DNA of 64,000 bases from Thiobacillus denitrificans (GTDB taxonomy: Bacteria > Pseudomonadota > Gammaproteobacteria > Burkholderiales > Thiobacillaceae), in contig DHHQ01000011.1 in the NCBI GenBank assembly GCA_002403375.1, positions 23,468-87,467 on the forward strand, written 5' to 3'. Shown in pieces: positions 53,684-62,080 of the stretch. Below the pieces are notes generated by a model that saw nothing but the letters and a program-made list of their open reading frames with translations, had not been told where the DNA came from and did not search any database. The first letter of the stretch is position 1, and each line of letters opens with the position of its first letter. The position numbers and the translations under genes were made by a program.

Positions 53684-54604
53684 ATGCAAACCCTGACCAT
53701 CGCCTCCCGTGAAAGCGCCCTCGCCATGTGGCAGGCGGAGCATATCCGCGATCGCCTCGCCGCGCTGCATCCCGGCTGCACGGTCAACATTCTGGGCATG
53801 ACCACCCGCGGCGACCAGATCCTCGACGTCACGCTGTCGAAAATCGGCGGCAAGGGCCTGTTCGTCAAGGAGCTCGAGGTCGCGCTGGAGGCCGGGCAGG
53901 CCGACCTGGCGGTGCATTCGATGAAGGACGTGCCGATGGAACTGCCGCCCGGCTTCGAGCTCGCGGTGATCGGCGAGCGCGAGGACCCGCGCGACGCCTT
54001 CGTCTCCAACCGCTACGAACGCCTGTCCGAGCTGCCGCCCGGCGCCGTGGTCGGCACCTCCAGCCTGCGCCGCGAGGCCCAGCTGCGCGCGCGCTACCCG
54101 CACCTCGCGGTGAAGCCGCTGCGCGGCAACGTCGGCACGCGGCTGAAGAAACTCGACGAGGGCCAGTTCGACGCGATCCTGCTGGCGGCCGCCGGCCTCA
54201 AGCGACTGGGGCTGGGCGAGCGCATCAGGAGCCTGCTGTCGGTCGAGGACAGCATCCCGGCCGCCGGCCAGGGCGCGCTCGGCATCGAAATCCGCAGTGG
54301 AAATGCCGAGGTTGCCGCCATGCTGGCCGCGCTCAACCACCCCGAGACCGCCGCCTGCGTGCGGGCCGAGCGCCAGGTTAGCCGCGTGCTCGGCGGCAGC
54401 TGCCAGGTTCCGCTCGGTGCGCACGCGGTGCTCGAGGGCGGCCGGCTGGTGCTCAACGGTTTCGTCGCCAACCCGGACGGCAGCGGCTTCATCCATGACC
54501 GCGCGGAGGGCGACGCCGCCGACCCCGAGGCGGTCGGGCAGGCGCTGGCGGACAAGCTGCTCGCGCAGGGTGCGCGCGCGATCCTCGACGCCCTGCCCGC
54601 ATGA
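53684..54604 (+). CDS. hemC: Hydroxymethylbilane synthase (porphobilinogen deaminase)
   Basis: A 306-residue enzyme that builds the linear tetrapyrrole. Visible landmarks are the start QTLTIASRESALAMWQA, the HSMKDVPM loop and the cofactor-binding Cys in GGSCQVPLGAHA (near residue 239). It overlaps hemD by four bases. Confidence 0.97.
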   Translation: MQTLTIASRESALAMWQAEHIRDRLAALHPGCTVNILGMTTRGDQILDVTLSKIGGKGLFVKELEVALEAGQADLAVHSMKDVPMELPPGFELAVIGEREDPRDAFVSNRYERLSELPPGAVVGTSSLRREAQLRARYPHLAVKPLRGNVGTRLKKLDEGQFDAILLAAAGLKRLGLGERIRSLLSVEDSIPAAGQGALGIEIRSGNAEVAAMLAALNHPETAACVRAERQVSRVLGGSCQVPLGAHAVLEGGRLVLNGFVANPDGSGFIHDRAEGDAADPEAVGQALADKLLAQGARAILDALPA

Positions 54605-55371
54605 ATCGTCCGCTGGCGGGGCGCACCGTGCTGGTGACCCGGCCTGCCGCGCAGGCGGCCGCGCTGGCGCAGGCGATCGAGTCGGCCGGCGGCGCAGCAT
54701 ACGTCTTTCCCGCCCTCGCGATCGAGCCGGTGCCGGCCGAGGCGCTGCAGGCGCCGCTGGCGAGGCTGCGCGAGGCCGACATCGTCGTTTTCGTCAGCCC
54801 GAGCGCGGCGCAGTTCGGCATGGCGGCGATCCGCGCGCAGGGTGGGCTGCCGCCCGCGGCCGCGATCTTCGCCGTCGGCCCCGGCACGGCGCGCGCCCTC
54901 GCGGCACAGGCGGTCGGTCCGGTCGTCACGCCCGATGGCCAGGACAGCGAGGCGCTGCTCGCGCTGCCGCAACTCGGCGCGGTCGCCGGGAAACGCGTGG
55001 TGATCGTGCGGGGCGTCGGCGGGCGCCCCCTGCTGGCGGAGACGCTCGCGGCGCGTGGCGCGAGCGTGGATTTCCTGGAATGCTACCGGCGCGTGCTGCC
55101 GCACGCGGACGCCGCGCCGCTGCTGGCGCGCTGGCAGGCGGGCGGGATCGACGCCGTGACCATCACCAGCGCGGAGACGCTCGAGAACCTGGCGGCGCTC
55201 GTGGGCGAGGCGGGCGCGCCGCTGCTGCTGCGCACCCCGCTTTTCGCGCCGCATGAGAAAATCGCCGCTTCGGCGCGCCGCTTCGGCGTTGCACACGTCA
55301 TCGCCACCCCCGGCGGCGACGCTGGCCTGGTCACCGGGCTGATCAACTGGTTCAGGAACAAGCATGAATGA
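54601..55371 (+). CDS. hemD: Uroporphyrinogen-III synthase
   Basis: A 256-residue two-lobed enzyme that closes the tetrapyrrole ring. The family has few fixed residues; identification comes from the start RTVLVTRPAAQAAALAQAIE, the FVSPSAA and AITSAETLENL-like stretches and its position after hemC. Confidence 0.92.
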   Translation: MNRPLAGRTVLVTRPAAQAAALAQAIESAGGAAYVFPALAIEPVPAEALQAPLARLREADIVVFVSPSAAQFGMAAIRAQGGLPPAAAIFAVGPGTARALAAQAVGPVVTPDGQDSEALLALPQLGAVAGKRVVIVRGVGGRPLLAETLAARGASVDFLECYRRVLPHADAAPLLARWQAGGIDAVTITSAETLENLAALVGEAGAPLLLRTPLFAPHEKIAASARRFGVAHVIATPGGDAGLVTGLINWFRNKHE

Positions 55372-56410
55372 CACCCCCGACACCCCCGTCCAGCCGCCGG
55401 CCGTCCAGCCGGCGGCCGTCCCTGCGCACGCGGCAGCGCGTCCCCATCAGTCGCCGGTCGCGCTGGTCGCCCTGCTGGTCGCCGCACTGGCGCTGGCTGC
55501 CGCCGGCTGGTCGTGGTTCGACAATCACGAGCGCGTGCGCGACCTCAAGACCGAGCTCGGCCGGCGGCTCGCCGAATCGGGCAAGGACGTGAGCGAAACC
55601 CGCCTGCTGGCGCGCAACGCCGACGACGCCATGCGGCAGATCGCCGAGAAGGTCGCGCGCATCGAAAGCGAGATGGCCAGCTCCCAGCAGCAGCAGCAGG
55701 CGCTCGAGACCCTCTACAAGGATCTGGCGCAGGGGCGCGACCAGTGGGCGCTCGCCGAGATCGAGCAGGTGCTGGTCACCGCCGCGCAGCAGCTGCAGCT
55801 CGCCGGCAACGTGAAGGCCGCGATCATCGCGCTGGAGGGCGCCGACACCCGCCTGCAGCACATCGACAAGCCGCAGTTCACCGCGCTGCGCCGCGCCATC
55901 GCGTCCGACCTGGCGAATCTGCGTTCGGTGCCGTCGGTCGACGAGGTGGGGGCGAGCGCCCGCATCGAGGCGCTGGTTGCGCGCCATGCCGCCTGGCCGC
56001 TTGCGAGCGCGCAGGTGTCCGAGGCGGTGCCCGTGGCGCGCACCGGCACGCGGGCGACCGACATCGGCCAGGAGCTGTGGGCGGAACTGAAGAACCTGGT
56101 GCAGATCCGCCGCATCGGCAGCAACGAGGCGGTGCTGCTGCCGCCCGACCAGGCCTTTTTCCTGCGCGAGAACCTGCGCCTGCGCCTGTTGTCGGCGCGC
56201 CTGGCGCTGCTGACGCAGGATCAGGCCGCGTTCCGGGCCGACCTCGACGCGGCGTCGGACCTGCTGAACCGGTATTTCAACACGCGCGACGCCGGCGTCG
56301 CCGAGGCGCTGAAGGAAATCAGGCGCCTGTCCGCGCTGGAGATCGTGACCAAGCTGCCCGGCATCGACGCCAGCCTCGCGGCGCTCGAAGCGCACAAGGG
56401 GAATCAGTAA
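55364..56410 (+). CDS. hemX: HemX-like membrane protein
   Basis: A 348-residue protein with one membrane helix (about 28-47) after a Pro/Ala-rich cytoplasmic tail, then a coiled coil (about 55-120) and a helical periplasmic domain. HemX family proteins are usually called uroporphyrinogen methyltransferases, but this one lacks SAM motifs. It overlaps hemD by eight bases. Confidence 0.88.
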   Translation: MNDTPDTPVQPPAVQPAAVPAHAAARPHQSPVALVALLVAALALAAAGWSWFDNHERVRDLKTELGRRLAESGKDVSETRLLARNADDAMRQIAEKVARIESEMASSQQQQQALETLYKDLAQGRDQWALAEIEQVLVTAAQQLQLAGNVKAAIIALEGADTRLQHIDKPQFTALRRAIASDLANLRSVPSVDEVGASARIEALVARHAAWPLASAQVSEAVPVARTGTRATDIGQELWAELKNLVQIRRIGSNEAVLLPPDQAFFLRENLRLRLLSARLALLTQDQAAFRADLDAASDLLNRYFNTRDAGVAEALKEIRRLSALEIVTKLPGIDASLAALEAHKGNQ

Positions 56411-57582
56411 TGCGCTGGCTGATTTCGCTGCTGATCATCGCGGTGCTGGCGATCGCGCTGGCGATGGCGGGCCGCTACGACCCCGGATACGTGGTGCTGG
56501 TGTACCCGCCGTGGCGGATGGAAGTGTCCTTCATCAGCTTCGTGCTGATGCTGGTCGCGCTGGTGGTGAGCGGGGTCGTCCTGCTGCGGCTCGCGCTGCT
56601 CACGCTCAACCTGCCGAGCATCGTGCGCGCCCAGCGCGAGCGGCGGGCGGCGCTGAAACGCGACGAGAACTTCGCCGGCGGACTCCGGGCGTTCGCCGAG
56701 TACCGCTATCAGGATGCCGAGCAGTCGCTCGGACAGTGGCAGGGCGACGAGGTCCGCCTCGGCCTGGCCCGCATCCTGGCGGCCCGCGCGGCCCAGGAGA
56801 TGCGCGCGCCGCAGCAGCGCGAGCGCCATCTCCAGGCGGCGGTCGAGCACGGCGCCGAGTTGGCGGCCCAGCTGTTCGAGGCCGAGGCCAGGCTGGAATC
56901 GAAGGACGCGGCGGCGGCGCTGGTGGCGATCAGCCGCGCCAAGGAAATCGCCCCGCAGCACACGGCGCTGCTGCGGCTCGAGCTCAAGGCGCGGCAGATG
57001 ACCGGGCAGTGGGACGAGGTCGAACGCCTGCTCGACGTGCTGCAGCGCAGCAACGCGCTCGAGGAGGGCATCGCGGTGCAGCTGCGCCGCATGGCCTATG
57101 CTGAGAACCTCAAGCGCCGCGCCGAGGACGAGCGCGGGCTGGCGGAGTACTGGAAGCGTATTCCGGCGGACTTCAGGACCGATGCGTGGGTGGCGCGCGC
57201 CGCCGCCCGTGCCTACATGCAGCGCGGCGCCGACGACACGGCGCTCGACGTGCTGGAGGCCGCGCTCAACCGCGAGTGGAACGAGGAACTGGTGGCGCTC
57301 TACGGCGAGGCGCGCGGGAGCAAGCCGGCCCGCCAGATCGAGCAGGCCGAGAAGTGGCTGCACGCGCAGCCGCGAGATGCCCAGTTGCTGCTGGCGCTGG
57401 CACAGCTGTGCAGCGTGCAGCAGCTGTGGGGCAAGGCGCAGAGCTACCTGGAAGCGAGCCTGGCGATCGCCGCGACGGCCGAAGGACACATCCGCATGGC
57501 GGAGCTCAAGACCCAGAGCGGGCAGCCCGGCGAAGCATGCCGGCACTACCAGAAGGCACTGGCGCTGTGCCGGGCGGACTGA
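56410..57582 (+). CDS. hemY: HemY-like TPR membrane protein
   Basis: A 390-residue protein with two N-terminal helices (about 3-20 and 38-62) and a series of tetratricopeptide repeats from about 90 to 385. It is the standard last gene of hemCDXY; the exact task in heme synthesis or traffic is not known. The ATG overlaps the hemX stop (TAATG). Confidence 0.9.
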   Translation: MRWLISLLIIAVLAIALAMAGRYDPGYVVLVYPPWRMEVSFISFVLMLVALVVSGVVLLRLALLTLNLPSIVRAQRERRAALKRDENFAGGLRAFAEYRYQDAEQSLGQWQGDEVRLGLARILAARAAQEMRAPQQRERHLQAAVEHGAELAAQLFEAEARLESKDAAAALVAISRAKEIAPQHTALLRLELKARQMTGQWDEVERLLDVLQRSNALEEGIAVQLRRMAYAENLKRRAEDERGLAEYWKRIPADFRTDAWVARAAARAYMQRGADDTALDVLEAALNREWNEELVALYGEARGSKPARQIEQAEKWLHAQPRDAQLLLALAQLCSVQQLWGKAQSYLEASLAIAATAEGHIRMAELKTQSGQPGEACRHYQKALALCRAD

Positions 57583-57685
57583 GCGGGTCATCCGAACCGG
57601 CGAGGTCTGGAACGTTTGTGCGGGATGCGCGCCTGGCGGTAGTGTGTACTATTAGCGTTTTCTAATGTTCCGGAGGAAGAGTCCC

Positions 57686-58210
57686 ATGCGTCCAGCTTTC
57701 CTTGCCGTCGTCGGTGTCGTCGTGAGTTCGCTGTGGCTGTCGCCCGCCGTGGTCGCGGCCGCCCCCAAGGCCAACCAGGCGGCGCAGGCCGAGCAGGGCG
57801 GCGTGTACAAGGTCGCGATCGCCTCCGGCGTGGGCCTGAACGAGGCGGCGGAGTCGATGCGCCTGCGTGCCAACGCCCTCAACCTGCAGCTGGTGGCCGA
57901 GCTGCCGATGTCGAAGCAGGTGGAGGCCGTGACCGGCAAGCCGCAGCGCATGATCACCATCTTCCAGTTCTGTGACGCGGTCCTCGCCAAGGACCTGATC
58001 GACGTGAACATGGATTTCTCGATCTACATGCCGTGCCGCATCGCCCTGATCGAGGACGCCAAGGGGCAGGGCTGGCTGGTGATGATGGACGTCAGCGTCG
58101 ACGACGTGGCCAAGGAAAAGCGCCTGCCGGCGGACCTGAAGGAGCGCATCGAGGCCGTCCGCAAGTCGCTGGTCGAGATCATGCAGGCGGGCGCCAACGG
58201 CGACCTCTGA
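57686..58210 (+). CDS. Secreted DUF302 protein
   Basis: A 174-residue protein with a signal peptide (about 1-26, ending VVAAAP) and a DUF302 domain. It has a strong ribosome site (GGAGGAAGA) before the ATG at 57686. Unlike the DUF302 gene at 41052-41441 it is exported. The function is unknown. Confidence 0.82.
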   Translation: MRPAFLAVVGVVVSSLWLSPAVVAAAPKANQAAQAEQGGVYKVAIASGVGLNEAAESMRLRANALNLQLVAELPMSKQVEAVTGKPQRMITIFQFCDAVLAKDLIDVNMDFSIYMPCRIALIEDAKGQGWLVMMDVSVDDVAKEKRLPADLKERIEAVRKSLVEIMQAGANGDL

Positions 58211-58226
58211 ACGCCTTCCGCCCGCT

Positions 58227-58254
58227 ACGCCCCGGCCGTGCGCCGGGGCGTTTT
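58227..58254 (+). terminator. Rho-independent terminator of the secreted DUF302 gene
   Basis: ACGCCCCGGC and GCCGGGGCGT form a perfect 10-bp stem around CGTGC, followed by TTT. Confidence 0.85.
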
Positions 58255-58299
58255 CATTTCCGGCGGACGCGTTCGCGCCCCGCCCGGCGTTTGCCGGCG

Positions 58300-58773
58300 C
58301 TACTCGCGCCAGCTGCTGAACACGTAGCTGCTGTCCTTCTGCGGCGCGTGGCAGCCGAAGCAGGCTGTCTCGGCATTGGTGCCCACCGCACGGCGCTTGG
58401 GGTCGCCTTCGGCGAAGCCCTCGAATCCCCAGCCGCCGGTTGCCGCGTATTTGCGGGCGTCGCGGTGCATCACGCCGACCACCTTGCGCTTGCCCTCGCT
58501 GACCGCATTGTCGGCGGCGTTCGCTTCGAGCAGGTCGAAGATGATGACGCTGCCGTCGCGGAAGCGGCCCGTCCGGTAGCCGTCCATCGCCTTCGCGTTG
58601 GCGTACAGGTGGTGGATGCCGCCGAAGCTGTCGTACAGCGCATGGCCGGGCTCGATCACCATGCTCTTCACGTGGGTCCATGAACGATAGCCGGTGGGGA
58701 ACGGCACTTCGGCTGAATGGACGGGGACGCAGACCGCTGCGGCGGCAACAATCGAAAGCAGGCGTGCAATCAT
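58300..58773 (-). CDS. Cytochrome P460-family protein
   Basis: A 157-residue periplasmic protein with a signal peptide (about 1-21, VPVHSA) and one heme c site, CFGCH (in TACFGCHAPQKDSSYVFS). The fold pattern and length match cytochrome P460/c'-beta, which detoxifies NO or oxidises hydroxylamine. It is divergent from an HxlR regulator gene with two operator-like repeats between them. Confidence 0.85.
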   Translation of the reverse strand: MIARLLSIVAAAAVCVPVHSAEVPFPTGYRSWTHVKSMVIEPGHALYDSFGGIHHLYANAKAMDGYRTGRFRDGSVIIFDLLEANAADNAVSEGKRKVVGVMHRDARKYAATGGWGFEGFAEGDPKRRAVGTNAETACFGCHAPQKDSSYVFSSWRE

Positions 58774-58838
58774 GGCGGGCTCCTTGTATCGTTGGCAGGA
58801 GCTGCCAAGATAGTCAGGCGGGGTGCGCCGCGATAGCG

Positions 58839-58870
58839 GGCACCAAACGGTCAGCCAGGCACCAAACGGT
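58839..58870. promoter_or_regulatory. Two direct copies of GGCACCAAACGGT, probable HxlR operator
   Basis: Perfect 13-bp repeats at 58839-58851 and 58858-58870, 19 bp apart, in the divergent gap between the P460 gene and the HxlR-type gene. The second copy is eight bases from the regulator ATG, so binding there would block it. Confidence 0.6.
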
Positions 58871-58878
58871 TCATCTTG

Positions 58879-59235
58879 ATGATCGAACGGACAAACAAAA
58901 TTTCGCGCGCGGAGGCGGAAGTCGGCGTCGCCGAAATGGTCGAGAACATCGTCGGCTGCAAGTGGTCGCTCAGGGTGCTGGCGCTGGTCCGCGACGGCGT
59001 CAACCGTCCAGGCGCGATGGAGCATGCCGTCGACGGGCTCACCGCCAAGGTGCTCAACGAGCGACTCCGCAAGCTCGCCCGCTACGGCATCCTCGACAAG
59101 ACCGTGTACCCCGAGTCGCCGCCGCGCGTCGAGTACCGCCTGACGGACTTCGGGCAGCGCTTCTCCGCCCTGCTCGACAGCATCGAGGACCTCGAGGCGT
59201 CGCTGCAGGCCGGGCGGCGAGGACGCCAGCCGTGA
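58879..59235 (+). CDS. HxlR-family transcriptional regulator
   Basis: A 118-residue winged-helix protein (VENIVGCKWSLRVLALVRDG, then GLTAKVLNERLRKLARYGIL and VEYRLTDFG). HxlR/MarR-like regulators respond to aldehydes, redox or other stress. The ATG at 58879 is taken in place of the TTG three bases earlier. It probably controls the divergent P460 gene. Confidence 0.92.
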   Translation: MIERTNKISRAEAEVGVAEMVENIVGCKWSLRVLALVRDGVNRPGAMEHAVDGLTAKVLNERLRKLARYGILDKTVYPESPPRVEYRLTDFGQRFSALLDSIEDLEASLQAGRRGRQP

Positions 59236-59239
59236 ACGG

Positions 59240-60277
59240 TCAGGCGGCGGGCGCGGCCTCGGCGTCCGCCGCGTAGACGAAGGCGTCGGCGAAGAACTCG
59301 TCCTCCGGCAGCTTGCGCGTGCCGACGAAGGTCTCGCGTGCGCGGTCGACCATCGCCGGCGCGCCGCACGCATAGACCTGGTAGCCCGACAGGTCGGCGA
59401 AATCCGCCAGCACGGCCTCGTGCACGAAGCCGGTGCGGCCCTGCCAGTGGTCGCCGGGCTGCGGGTCGGACAGCACCGGAATGAAACTGAAGTTCGGTCG
59501 CTCGGCGAGCCACTGCTGCGGCAGTTCCGGCATGTAGAGGTCCTTCAGCGAGCGCACGCCCCAGTACAGCACCATCTCGCGGTCCATGTGCGCCGCGAAG
59601 GCGTGCTCGAGCATGGACTTGACCGGTGCGAAGCCGGTGCCGCCGGCGATGAAGATCATCGGCTTGTCCGATTCCTCGCGGATGAAGAAACTGCCGAACG
59701 GTCCCTTGAGCCGCAGGATGTCGCGCTCCTTCATGCTGCCGAACACCTGGTCGGAGAAGAATCCGCCGGGCACGTGGCGGACGTGCAGCTCCAGCAGCGC
59801 GTCGTCGTGCGGCGCGTTGGCGAGAGAATAGCTGCGGGTGCGGCCGTCCTTCAGCTGGAAGTCGATGTACTGCCCGGCGAGGAACTGCAGGCGTTCGTTC
59901 GCGGGGAGCTTGATCTTCATCAGCATCACGTCGTCGGCGCGCTTTTCGAGCTTCTCGACGCGGCACGGCAGCGTTTTCACGATGACGTCCCTGGCGGCGC
60001 CGATTTCCTTCACTTCGATGGTGAGGTCGCTCAAGGGCTTGGCGCGGCAGAACAACGCGCGGCCCTGCACCTTCTCCTCGTCCTTCAGCGCGTTGGGCGA
60101 GTGCGCGCCGTAGTCGAGCTGGCCGGCAAGCACTTTCCCCTTGCAGGCGCCGCAGGCGCCGTTGCGGCAGCCGTAGGGCAACGAGAAGCCCTCGCGCAAC
60201 GCCGCCTCGAGGATGGTTTCGTCGTCCTGGACGGTGAACTGGTGCCCGCTGGGCTGGATGGTGACCTGATACGACAT
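59240..60277 (-). CDS. 2Fe-2S ferredoxin/FNR-type flavin oxidoreductase
   Basis: A 345-residue reductase. The N-terminal plant-type ferredoxin domain has CRNGACGACKGK and the fourth Cys in LFCRAKP; an FAD domain (RTRSYSLANAP) and an NAD domain (GGTGFAPVKS) follow. It resembles CDP-6-deoxyglucoseen reductases and oxygenase reductases. No oxygenase gene is adjacent. The start is divergent from the SDR gene. Confidence 0.9.
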   Translation of the reverse strand: MSYQVTIQPSGHQFTVQDDETILEAALREGFSLPYGCRNGACGACKGKVLAGQLDYGAHSPNALKDEEKVQGRALFCRAKPLSDLTIEVKEIGAARDVIVKTLPCRVEKLEKRADDVMLMKIKLPANERLQFLAGQYIDFQLKDGRTRSYSLANAPHDDALLELHVRHVPGGFFSDQVFGSMKERDILRLKGPFGSFFIREESDKPMIFIAGGTGFAPVKSMLEHAFAAHMDREMVLYWGVRSLKDLYMPELPQQWLAERPNFSFIPVLSDPQPGDHWQGRTGFVHEAVLADFADLSGYQVYACGAPAMVDRARETFVGTRKLPEDEFFADAFVYAADAEAAPAA

Positions 60278-60383
60278 GATGTGGGCTTAAAATGCGGTGA
60301 AAACCAACGGATTATCGCCCGGCCGGGCGGTGTTTACACCCTTGAGGGCGTAGGGTTACACGAGGCCGGGCAAGGCGGACGCA

Positions 60384-61292
60384 ATGAAAAGAATCTTGAT
60401 CGTGGGCTTTGGCGACGTCGCCGAGCGGCTGGTGCGGACCTACGCTGGGCAGGCGGCCTTCATCGGCCTGGTCCGGCGCCCCGAGCGCGCCGCCGAACTG
60501 CGCGCGCTGGGCGTGACGCCCTACGTCGGCGACCTCGACGACCCGGCCACGCTCAGGCGCCTGCCGCGGGTGGACGGCGTGTTCCATTTCGCGCCGCCGC
60601 CCAATGCCGGCCAGACCGACCCGCGCACCACCCGCCTGCTGCAGGCGCTGGGCCGCCAGCGGCCGGGCGCGCTGGTCTACATCAGCACCAGCGGCGTGTA
60701 CGGCGATTGCGGCGGCGACTGGGTCAGCGAGACGCGCCCGGTGGCGCCGGTGAACGGCCGCGCGGTGCGGCGGGTCGACGCGGAGCGCCAGCTGCGCGCC
60801 TGGGGACGCGCGCACGGCGTGCAGGTGTCGATCCTGCGCGCGCCCGGCATCTACGCCGCCGACCGCCTCCCGCTCGAGCGCATCCGGCGCGGCACGCCGG
60901 CGCTGGTCGCCGAGGAGGACAGCTACACCAACCACATCCACGCCGACGACCTGGCGCGCCTGGCCTGGGCCGCGATGTTCCGCGGCCGCGCGCTGCGCGT
61001 CTACCACGCGGTCGATGCGCATCCGCTCAAGATGGGCGACTGGTTCGACAGCTGCGCCGACGCCTTCGACCTGCCGCGCCCGCCGCGCGTGCCGCGCGCC
61101 GAGGCGGAGCAGGTGCTGTCGGAAGCCCTGCTGTCGTTCCTGCGCGAGTCGCGCCAGCTGTCGAATGTCCGCACCGTGCGCGAACTGCGCCTGAAGTACC
61201 GTTATCCGACGTCGGACGCGCTGCTCGGGGAGATCCGCCAGGCGCGGCGGACGGAAACCGGCCGGCCCGGGCAGATGGGGCTGTTCGACTAG
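60384..61292 (+). CDS. SDR-family NAD(P)-dependent epimerase/dehydratase-like protein
   Basis: A 302-residue extended SDR of the YeeZ type. The nucleotide loop is ILIVGFGDVAERLV and the segment YISTSGVYGDCGGDWVSE contains the Ser/Tyr region. The substrate is unknown. Its end overlaps fxsA tail to tail by four bases. Confidence 0.85.
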   Translation: MKRILIVGFGDVAERLVRTYAGQAAFIGLVRRPERAAELRALGVTPYVGDLDDPATLRRLPRVDGVFHFAPPPNAGQTDPRTTRLLQALGRQRPGALVYISTSGVYGDCGGDWVSETRPVAPVNGRAVRRVDAERQLRAWGRAHGVQVSILRAPGIYAADRLPLERIRRGTPALVAEEDSYTNHIHADDLARLAWAAMFRGRALRVYHAVDAHPLKMGDWFDSCADAFDLPRPPRVPRAEAEQVLSEALLSFLRESRQLSNVRTVRELRLKYRYPTSDALLGEIRQARRTETGRPGQMGLFD

Positions 61293-61753
61293 CGCAGCAG
61301 GTCGTCGGGCTCGCGCTTGAATTCGCCGTCTATCGTCTTGGGCGCGGCGTTCGCGTCTTCGCGCCACGGCGACGAGGCCTGGCCGGAAGACAGGTCGTCG
61401 TTAGCGGGGCGCAGCGGGTCGGCCCGGCGGTTCGACCAGGTGCCGGGGATCAGCAGCAGCACCAGGGCGATGGCGTCGCTGAGGAATCCGGGAAAGACCA
61501 GCAGTCCGCCGGCGAGCAGGATGCGCCCGCTGGCGAACAGCGCCGACAGCGGAAAGGCGCCGGACTGCACCGAGAACAGCAGGCGCGCGCCCCAGGCGAC
61601 GCGCTCGAAGCGGATCAGCGCGATGCCGGCGACGGCGGCCAGCAGCAGCCACAGCAGCACCCAGACGCCGATGGCGCTGGCGGCCCAGAAGATGCCGATC
61701 GCCTCCAGCACCGGAAACGACAGCAGCAGTAGCACAATCCAACCAAAGCGCAT
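61289..61753 (-). CDS. fxsA: FxsA family membrane protein
   Basis: A 154-residue protein with about four helices in the first 110 residues (LLLSFPVLEAIGIF and LVFPGFLSDAIALVLLLIPGTW) and a polar C-terminal tail. In E. coli FxsA weakens exclusion of phage T7 by F plasmid. Its start lies only four bases from the divergent cutA start. Confidence 0.92.
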   Translation of the reverse strand: MRFGWIVLLLLSFPVLEAIGIFWAASAIGVWVLLWLLLAAVAGIALIRFERVAWGARLLFSVQSGAFPLSALFASGRILLAGGLLVFPGFLSDAIALVLLLIPGTWSNRRADPLRPANDDLSSGQASSPWREDANAAPKTIDGEFKREPDDLLR

Positions 61754-61756
61754 GAC

Positions 61757-62080
61757 ATGGAACCTTTGTTAGTCTTGACCAATGTACCCGATGGCGCGAG
61801 CGCCGAAAAACTGGCGCGCGCCTTGGTCGACAATCGCGCGGCAGCGTGTGTGAACGTTTTGACGGCGTGCCGCTCCATCTACCGCTGGGAGGGGGCGGTG
61901 GAGACGGCAGACGAGATCCCGCTCCTGATCAAGACCACGCGCGCGGCGTACCCGAGGGTCGAGGAGACGGTCCGCGCGCACCACCCTTACGCTGTGCCCG
62001 AACTGATCGCTGTGCCGATTACACAAGGCCTGCCCGCCTATCTTGGCTGGCTGGCCCAGGAGACTGAACAACATGAATAA
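61757..62080 (+). CDS. cutA: Divalent-cation tolerance protein CutA
   Basis: A 107-residue trimeric protein with the family features NRAAACVNVL, SIYRWEG and KTTRAAYPRVEE. It is linked to copper tolerance and is often next to dsbD, as here. It overlaps dsbD by eight bases. Confidence 0.95.
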   Translation: MEPLLVLTNVPDGASAEKLARALVDNRAAACVNVLTACRSIYRWEGAVETADEIPLLIKTTRAAYPRVEETVRAHHPYAVPELIAVPITQGLPAYLGWLAQETEQHE

